Of a stretch of 64,000 nt of DNA, positions 1-8,542 are shown piece by piece. Each line of letters opens with the position of its first letter. Within the stretch, counting starts at the first letter, position 1. The notes beneath the pieces were generated by a model, which worked only from the letters and a program-made list of their open reading frames with translations, made no database searches and was not told the DNA's origin. This stretch comes from Porphyrobacter sp. GA68 (GTDB lineage: Bacteria > Pseudomonadota > Alphaproteobacteria > Sphingomonadales > Sphingomonadaceae). The position numbers and the translations under genes are program-made. The stretch spans positions 558,001 to 622,000 of the forward strand of contig NZ_JAKQYJ010000001.1 in NCBI RefSeq assembly GCF_022605525.1. Reading direction: 5' to 3'.

Positions 1-381
1 CGCGAACTCGCGGGTCCAGTCGAGCGCAAAGCCGATGCGCTTGAGCTGAGCTTTCATGTGGGCGATGTTGTCGCGCGTCCAGCCGCCGGGATGCACGCCC
101 TTTTCCATCGCGGCATTTTCAGCGGGCATGCCGAACGCGTCCCAGCCCATCGGGTGCAGCACCTCGTGCCCCCGCATCCGCTTGTAGCGGGCCAGCACGT
201 CACCCATGGTGTAATTGCGCACATGGCCCATGTGGATGCGCCCCGATGGATAGGGGAACATCTCCAGCACATAGGATTTGGGCTTGGGCGACCCGCTGTC
301 GGCGGTGAAGGTGTTCTCCGCCTCCCACCTGGCCTGCCAGCGGCCATCAACAGCCCCCGGATTGAACCGCCGTTCGCTCAT
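1..381 (-). CDS. leuS: leucyl-tRNA synthetase, N-terminal part (runs off window)
   Basis: This is the first 127 codons of leucyl-tRNA synthetase, the cytoplasmic class I enzyme that charges tRNA-Leu. The start is the ATG at 381, giving [16 protein letters not shown]. The HIGH-type ATP-binding signature is visible as [15 protein letters not shown], followed by the conserved [16 protein letters not shown] and [14 protein letters not shown] stretches of bacterial LeuRS. The rest of the gene lies left of position 1. The DUF3576 lipoprotein gene lies immediately upstream on the same strand with a 26-bp gap, an arrangement usual in alphaproteobacteria. Confidence 0.97.
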   Translation of the reverse strand, partial: MSERRFNPGAVDGRWQARWEAENTFTADSGSPKPKSYVLEMFPYPSGRIHMGHVRNYTMGDVLARYKRMRGHEVLHPMGWDAFGMPAENAAMEKGVHPGGWTRDNIAHMKAQLKRIGFALDWTREFA

Positions 382-407
382 GTCGCCCCCGCCGAACGTT
401 CAGGCGG

Positions 408-857
408 TCAGGAGGCGAGTGCCTCGCGCCGCAGATCGCGGGCGCGGGTCAGGATGATGTCTTCCAGCTTCTGCACGGTCGCCGCCTGCACCGGCGCATC
501 GACCCAGTTGCCGTTCTGCGCAATCTGGCGACTCGCTGCGACCCGCAGCGCATCTGCCCGCAGGTCCTGGTCGAGGATGGAGACGGTGATCTTGACCCGC
601 TCGGCCGGGTTCTGCGGGTCGGTGTACCAGTCGGTGATCACTACCCCGCTGTTCGCGTCGGCCTGCAGCAGCGGCGCGAAGCTGACCGCCTCAAGCGTCG
701 CGCGCCACAGGAAGGAATTTACGCCGATCGTCGTCACCTGGGCGGCGGCCGCATCGGCCCGCGGGCGCGAGGGTCCTCCGCAGGCAGCCAGTGTGGCCAC
801 AATGGCCAGCGCAGCGGCGGAGCGGACGGGGAGGAGCTGAAAAACTGGCTGGATCAC
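408..857 (-). CDS. DUF3576 family lipoprotein
   Basis: A 149-residue protein with an N-terminal hydrophobic segment and a lipobox-like LAAC (about residues 23-26), so probably a lipoprotein. The body matches what I know of DUF3576: a short periplasmic protein encoded next to leuS and the LPS-assembly gene lptE in alphaproteobacteria, of unproven function. Recognisable stretches are GVNSFLWRATLEAVSFAPL and VVITDWYTDP. It probably forms an operon with leuS. Its promoter should be in the 345-bp gap to the right. Confidence 0.85.
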   Translation of the reverse strand: MIQPVFQLLPVRSAAALAIVATLAACGGPSRPRADAAAAQVTTIGVNSFLWRATLEAVSFAPLLQADANSGVVITDWYTDPQNPAERVKITVSILDQDLRADALRVAASRQIAQNGNWVDAPVQAATVQKLEDIILTRARDLRREALAS

Positions 858-1202
858 GAAAAAAGGTTCCTGCGGCTGAAATCGGTGAACACATGCCCAC
901 TCTTGGCAGCCGCTCTATACCCGTCGCACCCTTGCGGGCAAGCTATGGCATGAAGGCTTCGGCAGGCAGGACGAAGTTACGCGATCAGGCCGTGAACCCC
1001 TGCTTAATCCCGCGTCTTAACAAAGTGTGGGCAGCAGGTCACACCCTGCGGGCAATCGGGCCATAATGGACGAGGATTGACTCGCACATCGGCGCGCTGA
1101 GCCCTAGCTTCGTCAGACAGGGGCGCGTTTCAGGAACCATTAACCGTTCCGGCGCCTTAAGAACCGACGGCAAGGAGGATACGCTTACACAAGCGGTTAC
1201 CT
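858..1202. other. 345-bp intergenic region
   Basis: This gap separates the leftward DUF3576-leuS unit from the rightward gene at 1203 and must hold both promoters. A strong Shine-Dalgarno-like AAGGAGGA sits at about 1171, but it is roughly 24 nt from the ATG at 1203, too far for ordinary spacing, and no in-frame start lies closer. I see no convincing hairpin or RNA gene. Confidence 0.4.
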
Positions 1203-1997
1203 ATGGCACACCGTTCTGTCTTTTCTGGAGTTGGCAGGCGCATTGCGCTGGCGGTCGGCGGCGTCTGCCTGACGCTGGCGATGCCTGCGGCCGTGGTGGC
1301 GCTGGGTAACAACCGGGCAGAGGCCGCAACGGATCGCCTGCTGCCGTCATTCGCCAGATTCACGCCGGCTGGCATGGACACCGAACTGGCGCGGCGGGCC
1401 GAAGCCATCGCCGAGGAACGTGGCCTGACCTTTACGCCGGCGGGCAACGTTGGCCTGAGAAGCAGGCCCATCACCGTAGCCGTTCGCATCGATGACGAAG
1501 TCGCCCGCGCCGTGACCATTCGCCGGTCCGCAGCCCTTGCCGCTGCGGGTTCGTCGTCAACCGCCCGCATGCCGCTGGCCATAACGCCGTCCCGTTTCGA
1601 TCTTGGCATCGCCCGCGGTTACCAGAGCTTCGCCCAGTCGGCTCCCAGCGTTCCTGCGCAATTGGGGCTGGGCACGCGAACGCCCGTGCTCGAAAACGTC
1701 CCGATGGCTGACCTAGCGTCGTATGGCCGCCCCGTGGCCGATCGCGGGGGCAAGCCGTCGCGCTTCTCGTCGCGAGTCGTCTTTGAAACGGAGGAGGGCG
1801 CCCCTGGCCGGCCGCCCCGTACGCTGGAAGCGCTGGGCGAGCAGAGCGTGGACGTGTCCGGTTCCTATCGCGTACTCAAGAACCTGAACGTCACCGCCGG
1901 TGTCCGCCTGTCGCAGGACCGTGACCGGCTGGCTCCGCTGACCGACGGGGTGGAAGACGACAAGGCGGTCTATGTGGGCACGCAGTTCAAGTTCTGA
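1203..1997 (+). CDS. secreted hypothetical protein
   Basis: A 264-residue protein I do not recognise. It starts with a basic segment and a hydrophobic core (residues about 12-33) ending near NRAEAATD, so it is probably exported. The middle is Arg/Ala-rich without a known motif. The last 60 residues (SVDVSGSYRVLKNLNVTAGV, then VYVGTQFKF) look like beta strands with a C-terminal Phe, the pattern of an outer-membrane beta-barrel end or a periplasmic beta protein. The gene stands alone between leuS and the reductase gene. The Shine-Dalgarno sequence is unusually distant, so the start is less certain than the frame. Confidence 0.6.
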   Translation: MAHRSVFSGVGRRIALAVGGVCLTLAMPAAVVALGNNRAEAATDRLLPSFARFTPAGMDTELARRAEAIAEERGLTFTPAGNVGLRSRPITVAVRIDDEVARAVTIRRSAALAAAGSSSTARMPLAITPSRFDLGIARGYQSFAQSAPSVPAQLGLGTRTPVLENVPMADLASYGRPVADRGGKPSRFSSRVVFETEEGAPGRPPRTLEALGEQSVDVSGSYRVLKNLNVTAGVRLSQDRDRLAPLTDGVEDDKAVYVGTQFKF

Positions 1998-2095
1998 TCC
2001 TCCCGTCGGCCAGTCAACTACCCGCTTGTTCCCCGTTCTCCTCCCGCTAGTATGACGGTGGCACGTCATCGGGCGGCCGAACAGGGGAGAGAACC

Positions 2096-2818
2096 ATGGC
2101 TCGGGTAGCGATTGTTACCGGTGGCACGCGCGGCATCGGCCGCGCCATCTGCGAAGCGTTGACCGCCGACGGCCTGACCGTTGTTGCCAATTTTGCCGGC
2201 AACGAGGAAGCGGCGCGGCTTTTTTCGGAAGAAACCGGCTGCCGCGCGTACAAATGGGACGTAGGCGATCACGAGGCTTGCCTTGACGGGTGCGAACGGG
2301 TCACACGCGAGATCGGCCCGGTCGAGATCGTCGTCAACAATGCCGGCATCACCCGGGACGCAACCCTGCACAAGATGACCTTCGACGACTGGAACGAAGT
2401 CATGCGGATCAACCTTGGCGGTTGCTTCAACATGGCCAAGGCGTGCTTTCCCGGCATGCGGGAGCGACGCTGGGGCCGAATCGTCAACATTGGCTCGATC
2501 AACGGACAGGCCGGACAGTACGGGCAAGTGAATTACGCCGCCGCCAAATCCGGCATCCACGGCTTCACCAAGGCGCTGGCGCAGGAAGGGGCGCGGGTCG
2601 GCGTCACGGTGAATGCAATCGCTCCGGGATACATCGATACCGACATGGTTGCAGCCGTGCCGGAAACCGTACTGGAAAAGATCGTCGCCGGCATTCCGGT
2701 CGGCCGATTGGGTCAGGCCCACGAAATTGCGCGGGGGGTGTCGTTTCTGGTCAGCGAAGATGCCGGGTTCATCACCGGATCCACGCTGAGCATTAATGGC
2801 GGACAGCACATGTATTGA
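2096..2818 (+). CDS. phaB: acetoacetyl-CoA reductase (SDR family)
   Basis: A 240-residue short-chain dehydrogenase of the PhaB/PhbB type, which reduces acetoacetyl-CoA to (R)-3-hydroxybutyryl-CoA with NADPH for polyhydroxyalkanoate synthesis. The cofactor motif is TGGTRGIG at residues 8-15, the NNAG motif is present, and the catalytic Ser/Tyr/Lys are in NIGSINGQ and YAAAKSG. The sequence around KMTFDDWNEVMRINLGGCFN is typical of PhaB rather than FabG. The ATG has GGGGAGAG 7-14 nt upstream. No PHA synthase or thiolase is adjacent, so the assignment rests on sequence. Confidence 0.88.
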   Translation: MARVAIVTGGTRGIGRAICEALTADGLTVVANFAGNEEAARLFSEETGCRAYKWDVGDHEACLDGCERVTREIGPVEIVVNNAGITRDATLHKMTFDDWNEVMRINLGGCFNMAKACFPGMRERRWGRIVNIGSINGQAGQYGQVNYAAAKSGIHGFTKALAQEGARVGVTVNAIAPGYIDTDMVAAVPETVLEKIVAGIPVGRLGQAHEIARGVSFLVSEDAGFITGSTLSINGGQHMY

Positions 2819-2999
2819 GGAAGTGTGCGGGCGGCGGGCGACGGGCTGGACTGGAACGGCCAACTGGCTGTGGGTCAAAGACATGGCGGTGATGCCGCCT
2901 CGTATCGCTGCAGCCGAGGGCTGACCGTGCGGCCAGTTGAGCGGCCGCGCGCGAGTTTTACCGCCCGCTCAGAGAAAGGCTTCTGCCCACCCGGTCCGT

Positions 3000-3383
3000 T
3001 CAGGTCGTCATGTCAGCCAATGCTGCCGCGATGTCGCTGGAGCTATAGGGTTTCGGAATGACTCGGTCGGATGCATAGTTTTCCTCGAGAGCCGCGGCTC
3101 CGTATCCGGTGGCAAAGACATACGGCACGCCCTTTACCCGAAGCGCGTCTGCCACGGGATAGCTTCGTTCCCCGCTGAGGTTCACGTCCAGTATGGCGGC
3201 ATCGATTCCGCCTTTCTCGATCAGTCCAAGCGCCTGATCGACCCGGTTGGCAATACCTGCAACCAACATCCCGAGGTCATGCAACATGTCCTCCAGCAGC
3301 AGGGCAACCAGCCCCTCGTCTTCCACCACCAGCACCCGCAGGTTCGCCGGGCGCCGGCTTCCAGAGTGCGCGGCCTCCTCCAC
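3000..3383 (-). CDS. single-domain response regulator
   Basis: A 127-residue stand-alone receiver domain. The acidic pair is in VLVVEDEGLVALL, the phospho-acceptor Asp is in AAILDVNLSGE, and the conserved Thr/Lys positions are seen as FATGYG and VIPKPYS. There is no output domain, as is common for receivers paired with HWE kinases. It starts with GTG at 3383, overlapping the TAG stop of the kinase gene, so the two are translationally coupled and probably partners. The target of its signalling is not evident. Confidence 0.9.
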   Translation of the reverse strand: MEEAAHSGSRRPANLRVLVVEDEGLVALLLEDMLHDLGMLVAGIANRVDQALGLIEKGGIDAAILDVNLSGERSYPVADALRVKGVPYVFATGYGAAALEENYASDRVIPKPYSSSDIAAALADMTT

Positions 3384-4402
3384 TACGCACGCTCCCCCTC
3401 ACCTTGGGGGAAGGGGGCTGAAATCGTGCAGCGCAGGCCGTCCTCAAGGAATTGCAGTTCCACGGTTCCGTCCAGTTCGGCTACAAGAGCGCGTTGCAGC
3501 ATGACTGTCCCAAAGCCCCGGGTTTTCGGTAGCTCGACGGACGGTCCGTCGCGTTCTTGCCAGACCAGGTGCAGGATCGAGCCTCCTGTGGGTGCCTCCG
3601 GCCGAAGCGTCCAATCGACAGTGACTCTTCCCTCGGCGGTGGAAAGAGCCCCGTACTTCAGTGCATTGGTGCACAGTTCGTGCATTCCCATGGCGAGGGA
3701 CACGGCAGTCTGCGGGCTTAGGAGCAATTCCGGTCCATCGGCCACGATCCGCCCCTGCGCGTCCTGGCAGACCGCGAAAGCGTCAGCCAGCAACTGCTTG
3801 AGGCTGACCGCCGACCAGCTGTTCTCAGTAAGCAGGCCATGAGCCGCAGCCAGCGCCCTGAGCCGGCCTTCAAACGCCAGGAGCGACTCGTTCCGATCGC
3901 CGTGATTCTTGAAGGTTTGGGCCGCCACGCTCTGCACGATGGCTAGGGTATTCTTTACCCGGTGATTGAGTTCATCGATCATCAGCCGCTGGCGGCTCTC
4001 AAGCTGCTTTTGCGCTTCGATGTCGATGCAGCTGCCGAAGTAGCCCGCGAATTCGCCGTCCCGTTCAAACGGGGCGCCGTTGTCCAGCAGCCAGCGGTAC
4101 TCCCCGTCGTGCCGGCGCAGCCGGTATTCCATCGTGAATGGCCGCCGCGCGTCGAAGGCTTCGTTGTAATGGGCAACGCAGCGGTCGAAATCGTCCGGAT
4201 GAACACCTTCGGCCCAGCCGTACCCCAGCTCCTGATCCATTGACCGGCCGGTGAACTCAAGCCACGGCTGGTTGAACCAGTCGCACAGCTTGTCCGTGTT
4301 CGAGCGCCAGATCATCACCGGCGCGTAATCTGCCAGCTCGCGAAACTCGGCCTCGGATTTCTGCGGCGCTTCGGGCAAAGCTTCTCCGTTTTCATCCTTC
4401 AT
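3383..4402 (-). CDS. PAS-containing HWE-family sensor histidine kinase
   Basis: A 339-residue soluble kinase. Residues about 15-135 form a PAS/PAC fold ([18 protein letters not shown], then the PAC-type [17 protein letters not shown]). The phospho-acceptor region is [20 protein letters not shown], the HWE/HisKA_2 form in which the His is in NHRVKNTL. The C-terminal ATPase part has [17 protein letters not shown] with the N-box and RGFGTVML near the end. No membrane segment or signal peptide is present, so it senses a cytoplasmic cue. It precedes the overlapping receiver gene. The perfect inverted repeat at 4424-4458 begins 22 bp upstream of its start codon. Confidence 0.9.
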   Translation of the reverse strand: MKDENGEALPEAPQKSEAEFRELADYAPVMIWRSNTDKLCDWFNQPWLEFTGRSMDQELGYGWAEGVHPDDFDRCVAHYNEAFDARRPFTMEYRLRRHDGEYRWLLDNGAPFERDGEFAGYFGSCIDIEAQKQLESRQRLMIDELNHRVKNTLAIVQSVAAQTFKNHGDRNESLLAFEGRLRALAAAHGLLTENSWSAVSLKQLLADAFAVCQDAQGRIVADGPELLLSPQTAVSLAMGMHELCTNALKYGALSTAEGRVTVDWTLRPEAPTGGSILHLVWQERDGPSVELPKTRGFGTVMLQRALVAELDGTVELQFLEDGLRCTISAPFPQGEGERA

Positions 4403-4423
4403 GCGGCCGGCCTAACCGGGGCT

Positions 4424-4458
4424 GCCCGCACGCGCAAGCGCCACTTGCGCGTGCGGGC
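4424..4458. repeat. perfect 15-bp inverted repeat between kinase and fumC
   Basis: Left arm GCCCGCACGCGCAAG (4424-4438), 5-base loop CGCCA, right arm CTTGCGCGTGCGGGC (4444-4458), all 15 pairs matched. It lies between the divergent kinase (start 4402) and fumC (start 4540). It has no T-run on either side, so it is not a textbook terminator. It could be a dimeric regulator site or a structured 5' leader. Confidence 0.7.
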
Positions 4459-4539
4459 GCCATGTACATCTGTGATCCCATTCACAAATTGCGCCGACCG
4501 CCATTCCCTCGCCGCACAACTCCCGCTAACGGCTTGGGG

Positions 4540-5946
4540 ATGACCGACAAGCACGACACCCGTACCGAAACAGACACCATTGGTGCCATCGCCGTCCCCT
4601 CGGAACGGCTGTGGGGAGCGCAAACCCAGCGAAGCCTCGAGAACTTCCGCATCGGCGGCGAACGCATCCCGCTCGAGATCGTTCACGCGCTGGGACAGAT
4701 CAAAGGCGCGGCAGCACGGGCCAACCACACTCTTGGCCTGCTTGATGACACGCTTGCGAACGCGATCGCCGACGCTGCGAAGCGAGTCGCCGACGGCGCG
4801 CTTGACGACGAGTTCCCGCTGGTGGTCTGGCAGACCGGTTCCGGCACCCAGTCGAACATGAACGCCAACGAGGTGATCGCAGCCGCCGCGTCTGAAGCGC
4901 TGGGCGGGAAGCGCGGCGAGAAAAAGCCGGTTCACCCCAACGATCATGTGAACATGAGCCAGTCGTCCAACGACACCTTCCCAACTGCCATCCACATCGC
5001 CTGCGCCCTGCTCATCAATCAGAGACTTCTTCCCGCCCTCAAGGCTTTGCAAGCGGACCTTGCCGGCAAGGCGCGGCAGTGGAGCCATATCGTCAAGATC
5101 GGACGGACGCACACGCAAGACGCCACGCCGCTCACGCTGGGTCAGGAATTCGGCGGTTATGCCCGTCAGGTGGCGGCCGGGATCGAGCGGGTCGAGATGA
5201 CGCTGCCGGGGCTGTACGAACTGGCGCAAGGCGGTACGGCGGTCGGCACCGGATTGAACGCACCGGAAGGATTTGCAGACGCATTTGCACAGCATATCGC
5301 GCAGGAAACCGGCCTTCCGTTCACCACCGCGCCAGACAAGTTCGAGGCGCTGGCGGGGCAGGATGCTCTGGTGTTCGCGCACGGCGCTCTGAACACGCTT
5401 GCCGCATCGCTTTACAAGATTGCCAACGACATCCGTTTTCTGGGGTCAGGTCCACGCTCCGGCCTGGGCGAACTTGCCCTTCCCGCAAACGAGCCGGGCT
5501 CCTCCATCATGCCGGGCAAGGTCAATCCGACGCAGGTAGAGGCCATGACGCAAGTCTGCGCGCAGATTTTCGGCAATCATGCCGCAATCACCTTTGCCGG
5601 AAGCCAGGGTCATTTCGAGCTGAACGTCTATCGTCCGGTCGTCGGCTATAACTTCATTCAATCGGTGCGATTGCTGGCCGATGCGAGCGAGAGCTTCACG
5701 CAGAACCTGCTCGCCGGGCTGGAACCACGTGAGGAAAACATCAGGCGCGGGGTCGAAAACTCGCTGATGCTGGTAACAGCCCTCGCGCCGCACATCGGCT
5801 ACGACAAGGCAGCGAAGATCGCCAAGGCGGCGCATGAGAGGGGCCAGACGCTGCGGGAAGCGGCCCTGGCGAGCGGGGACGTGTCGCCGGACGAGTATGA
5901 CAGCATAGTCAGGCCCGAAAACATGCTGGGACCGGATCAACGCTGA
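4540..5946 (+). CDS. fumC: class II fumarate hydratase
   Basis: A 468-residue class II (iron-independent) fumarase, interconverting fumarate and malate in the TCA cycle. The family signature [11 protein letters not shown] is near residue 325, and [25 protein letters not shown] and [16 protein letters not shown] are the other conserved active-site loops. The start is the ATG at 4540 ([15 protein letters not shown]). The longer reading from 4462 adds 26 residues not typical of the family and overlaps the region just after the inverted repeat. The length matches the usual 460-470 residues. Confidence 0.95.
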   Translation: MTDKHDTRTETDTIGAIAVPSERLWGAQTQRSLENFRIGGERIPLEIVHALGQIKGAAARANHTLGLLDDTLANAIADAAKRVADGALDDEFPLVVWQTGSGTQSNMNANEVIAAAASEALGGKRGEKKPVHPNDHVNMSQSSNDTFPTAIHIACALLINQRLLPALKALQADLAGKARQWSHIVKIGRTHTQDATPLTLGQEFGGYARQVAAGIERVEMTLPGLYELAQGGTAVGTGLNAPEGFADAFAQHIAQETGLPFTTAPDKFEALAGQDALVFAHGALNTLAASLYKIANDIRFLGSGPRSGLGELALPANEPGSSIMPGKVNPTQVEAMTQVCAQIFGNHAAITFAGSQGHFELNVYRPVVGYNFIQSVRLLADASESFTQNLLAGLEPREENIRRGVENSLMLVTALAPHIGYDKAAKIAKAAHERGQTLREAALASGDVSPDEYDSIVRPENMLGPDQR

Positions 5947-6226
5947 ACCTGAGCTAGGCCACAACACTGAAGCGCGGAAGCTTCGCTGCGTCTATGAGTC
6001 GCCGCGCGGTTATGAAGCGCTTTGCGCATCACAAATCCAGTTTGTCTGGTCACAAAATCTTGCAAGCGTTCCGCGCTTTGCCTTCCGTTTGGCACCGCCC
6101 GTCGCTTTAACTATGCCTGTTAGGCTACCGCTAAGTACACGTCGTTGAAACCAGACCTGTTGAGGGGGCGCGAGCCGGAGCTTCTGGCATAACACTCCTC
6201 GGCAGATTAGTGGATGGACGGGTCGC
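5947..6226. other. 280-bp intergenic region
   Basis: Presumed promoter region of the FeeM-like gene. It holds a short GAAGC/GCTTC hairpin soon after the fumC stop, too weak to call a terminator with confidence. I see no other structure. Confidence 0.3.
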
Positions 6227-7003
6227 ATGATTGAAACCACTCGCAACAGGCGAGGCGAAGAAGCACGCCTCAGCACGCCTCCCACCGGACTGCGTCTGTA
6301 CGAGGGCACCGTGCAAGATGAACGCCGGGGCAGCCAGACCTCCTTCGCCATTGAACTGGCGGCAACCGCCGAGCAAAAGCAGGCCGCCTGCGCGCTGGTT
6401 AACGCCAAATACGGCTGGCGCGGTTATGGCAACGATCACCGGCTGAGCGACAGCCTGACCTCCACTACCTTTTCCGCTACTCTGGAACAGGACATCGTCG
6501 GCACTCTTTCGCTGGTGGTCGACTCGCCCAGCGGGCTTTCCGCAGACCACACCTTCGGTGACACCCTCCAGTTGCTGCGCGCAGCGCCCGACACAAGATT
6601 GTGCGAGCTGACGAAATTCGCGTTCGACAGCGATTTCAACTCCATGCATGTGCTCGCGTCGCTGTTCCATACTATCTTCATCTATGGCACCACGCGCCAC
6701 CGCTGCACGGATCTTCTGATTGAGGTTAATCCGCGTCACATCCGCTTCTATGAAGTAATGCTCTCGTTCGAGAAGGTCGGCGGATTGAGGACAAACGCGT
6801 CGGTCGACGCTCCGTCGCAACTGATGCGCCTCAAGGTGGCGGATATCGGACGCCATATCGAACGGCATCACGCTGGCGGCGGCGCTCCATCCAAGCGCTC
6901 GCTTTATCCGTTCTTCCTGACTGCGGCGCAGGAATATCTCATCCACGAGAGGATGGCGGATTTCGCCCGCGACTGGCCTTTTTCAGAACTGACCAGCGCG
7001 TAG
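6227..7003 (+). CDS. FeeM-like N-acyl amino acid synthase family acyltransferase
   Basis: A 258-residue protein resembling the FeeM/N-acyl amino acid synthase branch of the GNAT superfamily, which transfers an acyl chain from acyl-ACP to an amino acid or similar amine. Supporting stretches are the N-terminal ALVNAKYGWRGYG, the central GTLSLVVDSPSGLSAD, LCELTKFAFD, and ADLLIEVNPRH-type text near residue 165 (here DLLIEVNPRHIRFYEVM). No signal peptide. The family is related to the acyltransferases linked with PEP-CTERM/exosortase systems, and the next gene, convergent across a terminator, encodes a PEP-CTERM protein. The natural amine acceptor is unknown. Confidence 0.7.
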   Translation: MIETTRNRRGEEARLSTPPTGLRLYEGTVQDERRGSQTSFAIELAATAEQKQAACALVNAKYGWRGYGNDHRLSDSLTSTTFSATLEQDIVGTLSLVVDSPSGLSADHTFGDTLQLLRAAPDTRLCELTKFAFDSDFNSMHVLASLFHTIFIYGTTRHRCTDLLIEVNPRHIRFYEVMLSFEKVGGLRTNASVDAPSQLMRLKVADIGRHIERHHAGGGAPSKRSLYPFFLTAAQEYLIHERMADFARDWPFSELTSA

Positions 7004-7063
7004 CCCGGCTCGCAGCAACGCGGCCGTTCGCCTGAGGGCGGATCTTTACCGGATTAGGTCACG

Positions 7064-7094
7064 CAAAAAAGGGCAACGGTCATACCGCTGCCCT
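7064..7094 (-). terminator. intrinsic terminator for the PEP-CTERM gene
   Basis: Stem AGGGCAACGGT (7070-7080) pairs with ACCGCTGCCCT (7084-7094) with one mismatch and a 3-base loop. On the leftward transcript it is followed directly by six U residues (A-run at 7065-7070 on the plus strand), a good Rho-independent terminator. It may also work weakly for the convergent FeeM-like gene. Confidence 0.8.
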
Positions 7095-7118
7095 TCTTCG
7101 TTTCGATCGCCTGAAGGA

Positions 7119-7688
7119 TCAGAAAGCGTAGCGAACGCGCGCTTCCGGGGCCTTGCGCTTGCGCATGGCGAAGCCAACCGCAGCGAAACCGAGGATCATC
7201 ATCATCCACGTGGCGGGCTCAGGAATCGGAGCCTGCGGCGTGAAGGTCAGGTTGCCGCCGTAAGAGGCGTTGGTGTTGGCAGTGTAGTTCACGGTCAGCC
7301 GGTTCACATTGCCCGAGAAGATCGGAATGCTGTCACGGGCAGCCATATTCCCGGTCACCGCAACGACGAAATCTTGAATCCCGTTGTTGAAGATTACCGA
7401 GTCGAACCGCAGGCCGTTGGTGGCGGCCAAGGTGAAGCTGGTTACAACCGAGCCGCTCCCAAGCCCGATGAAGTCTCCGGTTACCGGCCCGATCTGAAAG
7501 ATGAAGTTGTCGGTGCCAGTGCCGCTGAGTCCGCCATTCCCGATGACTGCCGATACCGGGCTGGTCCCGGTGGTTCCATCACCGAATACCGCAAACCCCG
7601 GGTTGCCCGGGAAAAATGTGGCTGCCTGCGCCGCAGGCGCAATGGCAAAGGCCGAAGCCGTTGCCGCAAGTGCGAGAAGTGTTCTCAT
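7119..7688 (-). CDS. PEPxxWA-CTERM sorting-domain protein
   Basis: A 189-residue exported protein. The signal peptide is MRTLLALAATASAFAIAPAAQA. The C-terminus carries the sorting signal PEPATW followed by a hydrophobic helix (MMMILGFAAVGFAM) and a basic RKRKAPEAR tail, the PEPxxWA variant typical of sphingomonads that is processed by an exosortase. The middle is a Gly/Thr/Asn-rich beta domain of no assigned function. The start at 7688 is supported by AGGAGG 9 nt upstream. A longer GTG reading from 7748 would bury the signal peptide. No exosortase gene is in the window. Confidence 0.88.
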   Translation of the reverse strand: MRTLLALAATASAFAIAPAAQAATFFPGNPGFAVFGDGTTGTSPVSAVIGNGGLSGTGTDNFIFQIGPVTGDFIGLGSGSVVTSFTLAATNGLRFDSVIFNNGIQDFVVAVTGNMAARDSIPIFSGNVNRLTVNYTANTNASYGGNLTFTPQAPIPEPATWMMMILGFAAVGFAMRKRKAPEARVRYAF

Positions 7689-7938
7689 TCCAAAAATCCT
7701 CCTTGAAGCTCCCCAGCTCCTGGTCGTGTGTGGGTGAGCCGTTAACACCTCTTTAACCTAATTCGGTCCCCGGCTGGAGTCTGCTTCTGAAGCTGCGACC
7801 CACTTTGGCACAAGATTAACAAACGCAATTTTGTCGGGAACTCATCTCGGGAGGAGGCTTTATTGTAAGTTGAGCAGCCTGCGACTAGCCGCCGCGACCA
7901 GCTGCTGTGACGGTCGCTCGACTGCTAATTAGAGGGTA

Positions 7939-8220
7939 ATGAGAGCCTCTGAACCACCATATCACCCCCCGGTGAAACGCTCGGTCAGGATCGCAGGTCA
8001 TCAGACCTCCATCAGTTTGGAACCGATGTTCTGGGAGATGCTGCGCCGCGCTGCGACCGATGAAGGTGTTTCGCTCAATGCATTGGTCAGGCGTCTCGAT
8101 GCAGAGCGTCTGACGTCCCCGACTCCGCCGGGACTGGCCGGTGCCGTGCGTATCTGGCTGGTTCATCGCCTGCACCAGCACGCCAGCGCCGCCACTTCTG
8201 GCGTGCCGGAGCAGGCCTGA
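7939..8220 (+). CDS. ribbon-helix-helix domain protein
   Basis: A 93-residue protein with an RHH_4-type ribbon-helix-helix fold: the strand is KRSVRIAGHQTSISL, and the two helices are PMFWEMLRRAATDEG and SLNALVRRLDAER. Family members bind DNA as dimers, usually as local repressors, but their targets are rarely known. The tail (residues 55-93) is non-conserved. It converges with the small gene at 8225-8455 with only 4 bp between stops. The ATG at 7939 could be replaced by a later start, since the fold begins near residue 12. Confidence 0.75.
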   Translation: MRASEPPYHPPVKRSVRIAGHQTSISLEPMFWEMLRRAATDEGVSLNALVRRLDAERLTSPTPPGLAGAVRIWLVHRLHQHASAATSGVPEQA

Positions 8221-8224
8221 GGGG

Positions 8225-8455
8225 TCAGTATTTGGCCGTGGCGTCGCTGGCGGGATAGGTTTCGTCCAGAACCTCGTCCACTTTGGTCCAATTGTTCGCC
8301 TCACCCGTGGCAGTCGATGCCGCGCCGGCATTACGGAACTGGCCAACCGGCTCGTCCGGCGCGAATGCCGCGCCGTTGTGGCCGACCTTGTTCTTCTCGT
8401 AATATCTATACCCGGCATAGCCGAGAGCGCCCAAAACGGCGAGTTTACCTAGCAT
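8225..8455 (-). CDS. small membrane-associated hypothetical protein
   Basis: A 76-residue protein starting MLGKLAVLGALGYAGYRYYEKN, a short glycine-containing hydrophobic helix followed by a charged, hydrophilic tail. The tail ends in VDEVLDETYPASDATAKY, a version of the DE-x-F/Y-PASD motif seen at the end of several small bacterial proteins of unknown function. The ATG at 8455 has AAGGAG 8 nt upstream. A longer reading to 8536 is not supported. Nothing in the sequence suggests a specific function. Confidence 0.6.
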   Translation of the reverse strand: MLGKLAVLGALGYAGYRYYEKNKVGHNGAAFAPDEPVGQFRNAGAASTATGEANNWTKVDEVLDETYPASDATAKY

Positions 8456-8542
8456 CAAGTGTCTCCTTCTGCGTGTGCAACGGACGAGAAGGAAAACAGG
8501 TCCGTGAAGCCTTGCTGCACCTGATTGACGCGCCAATGACGC

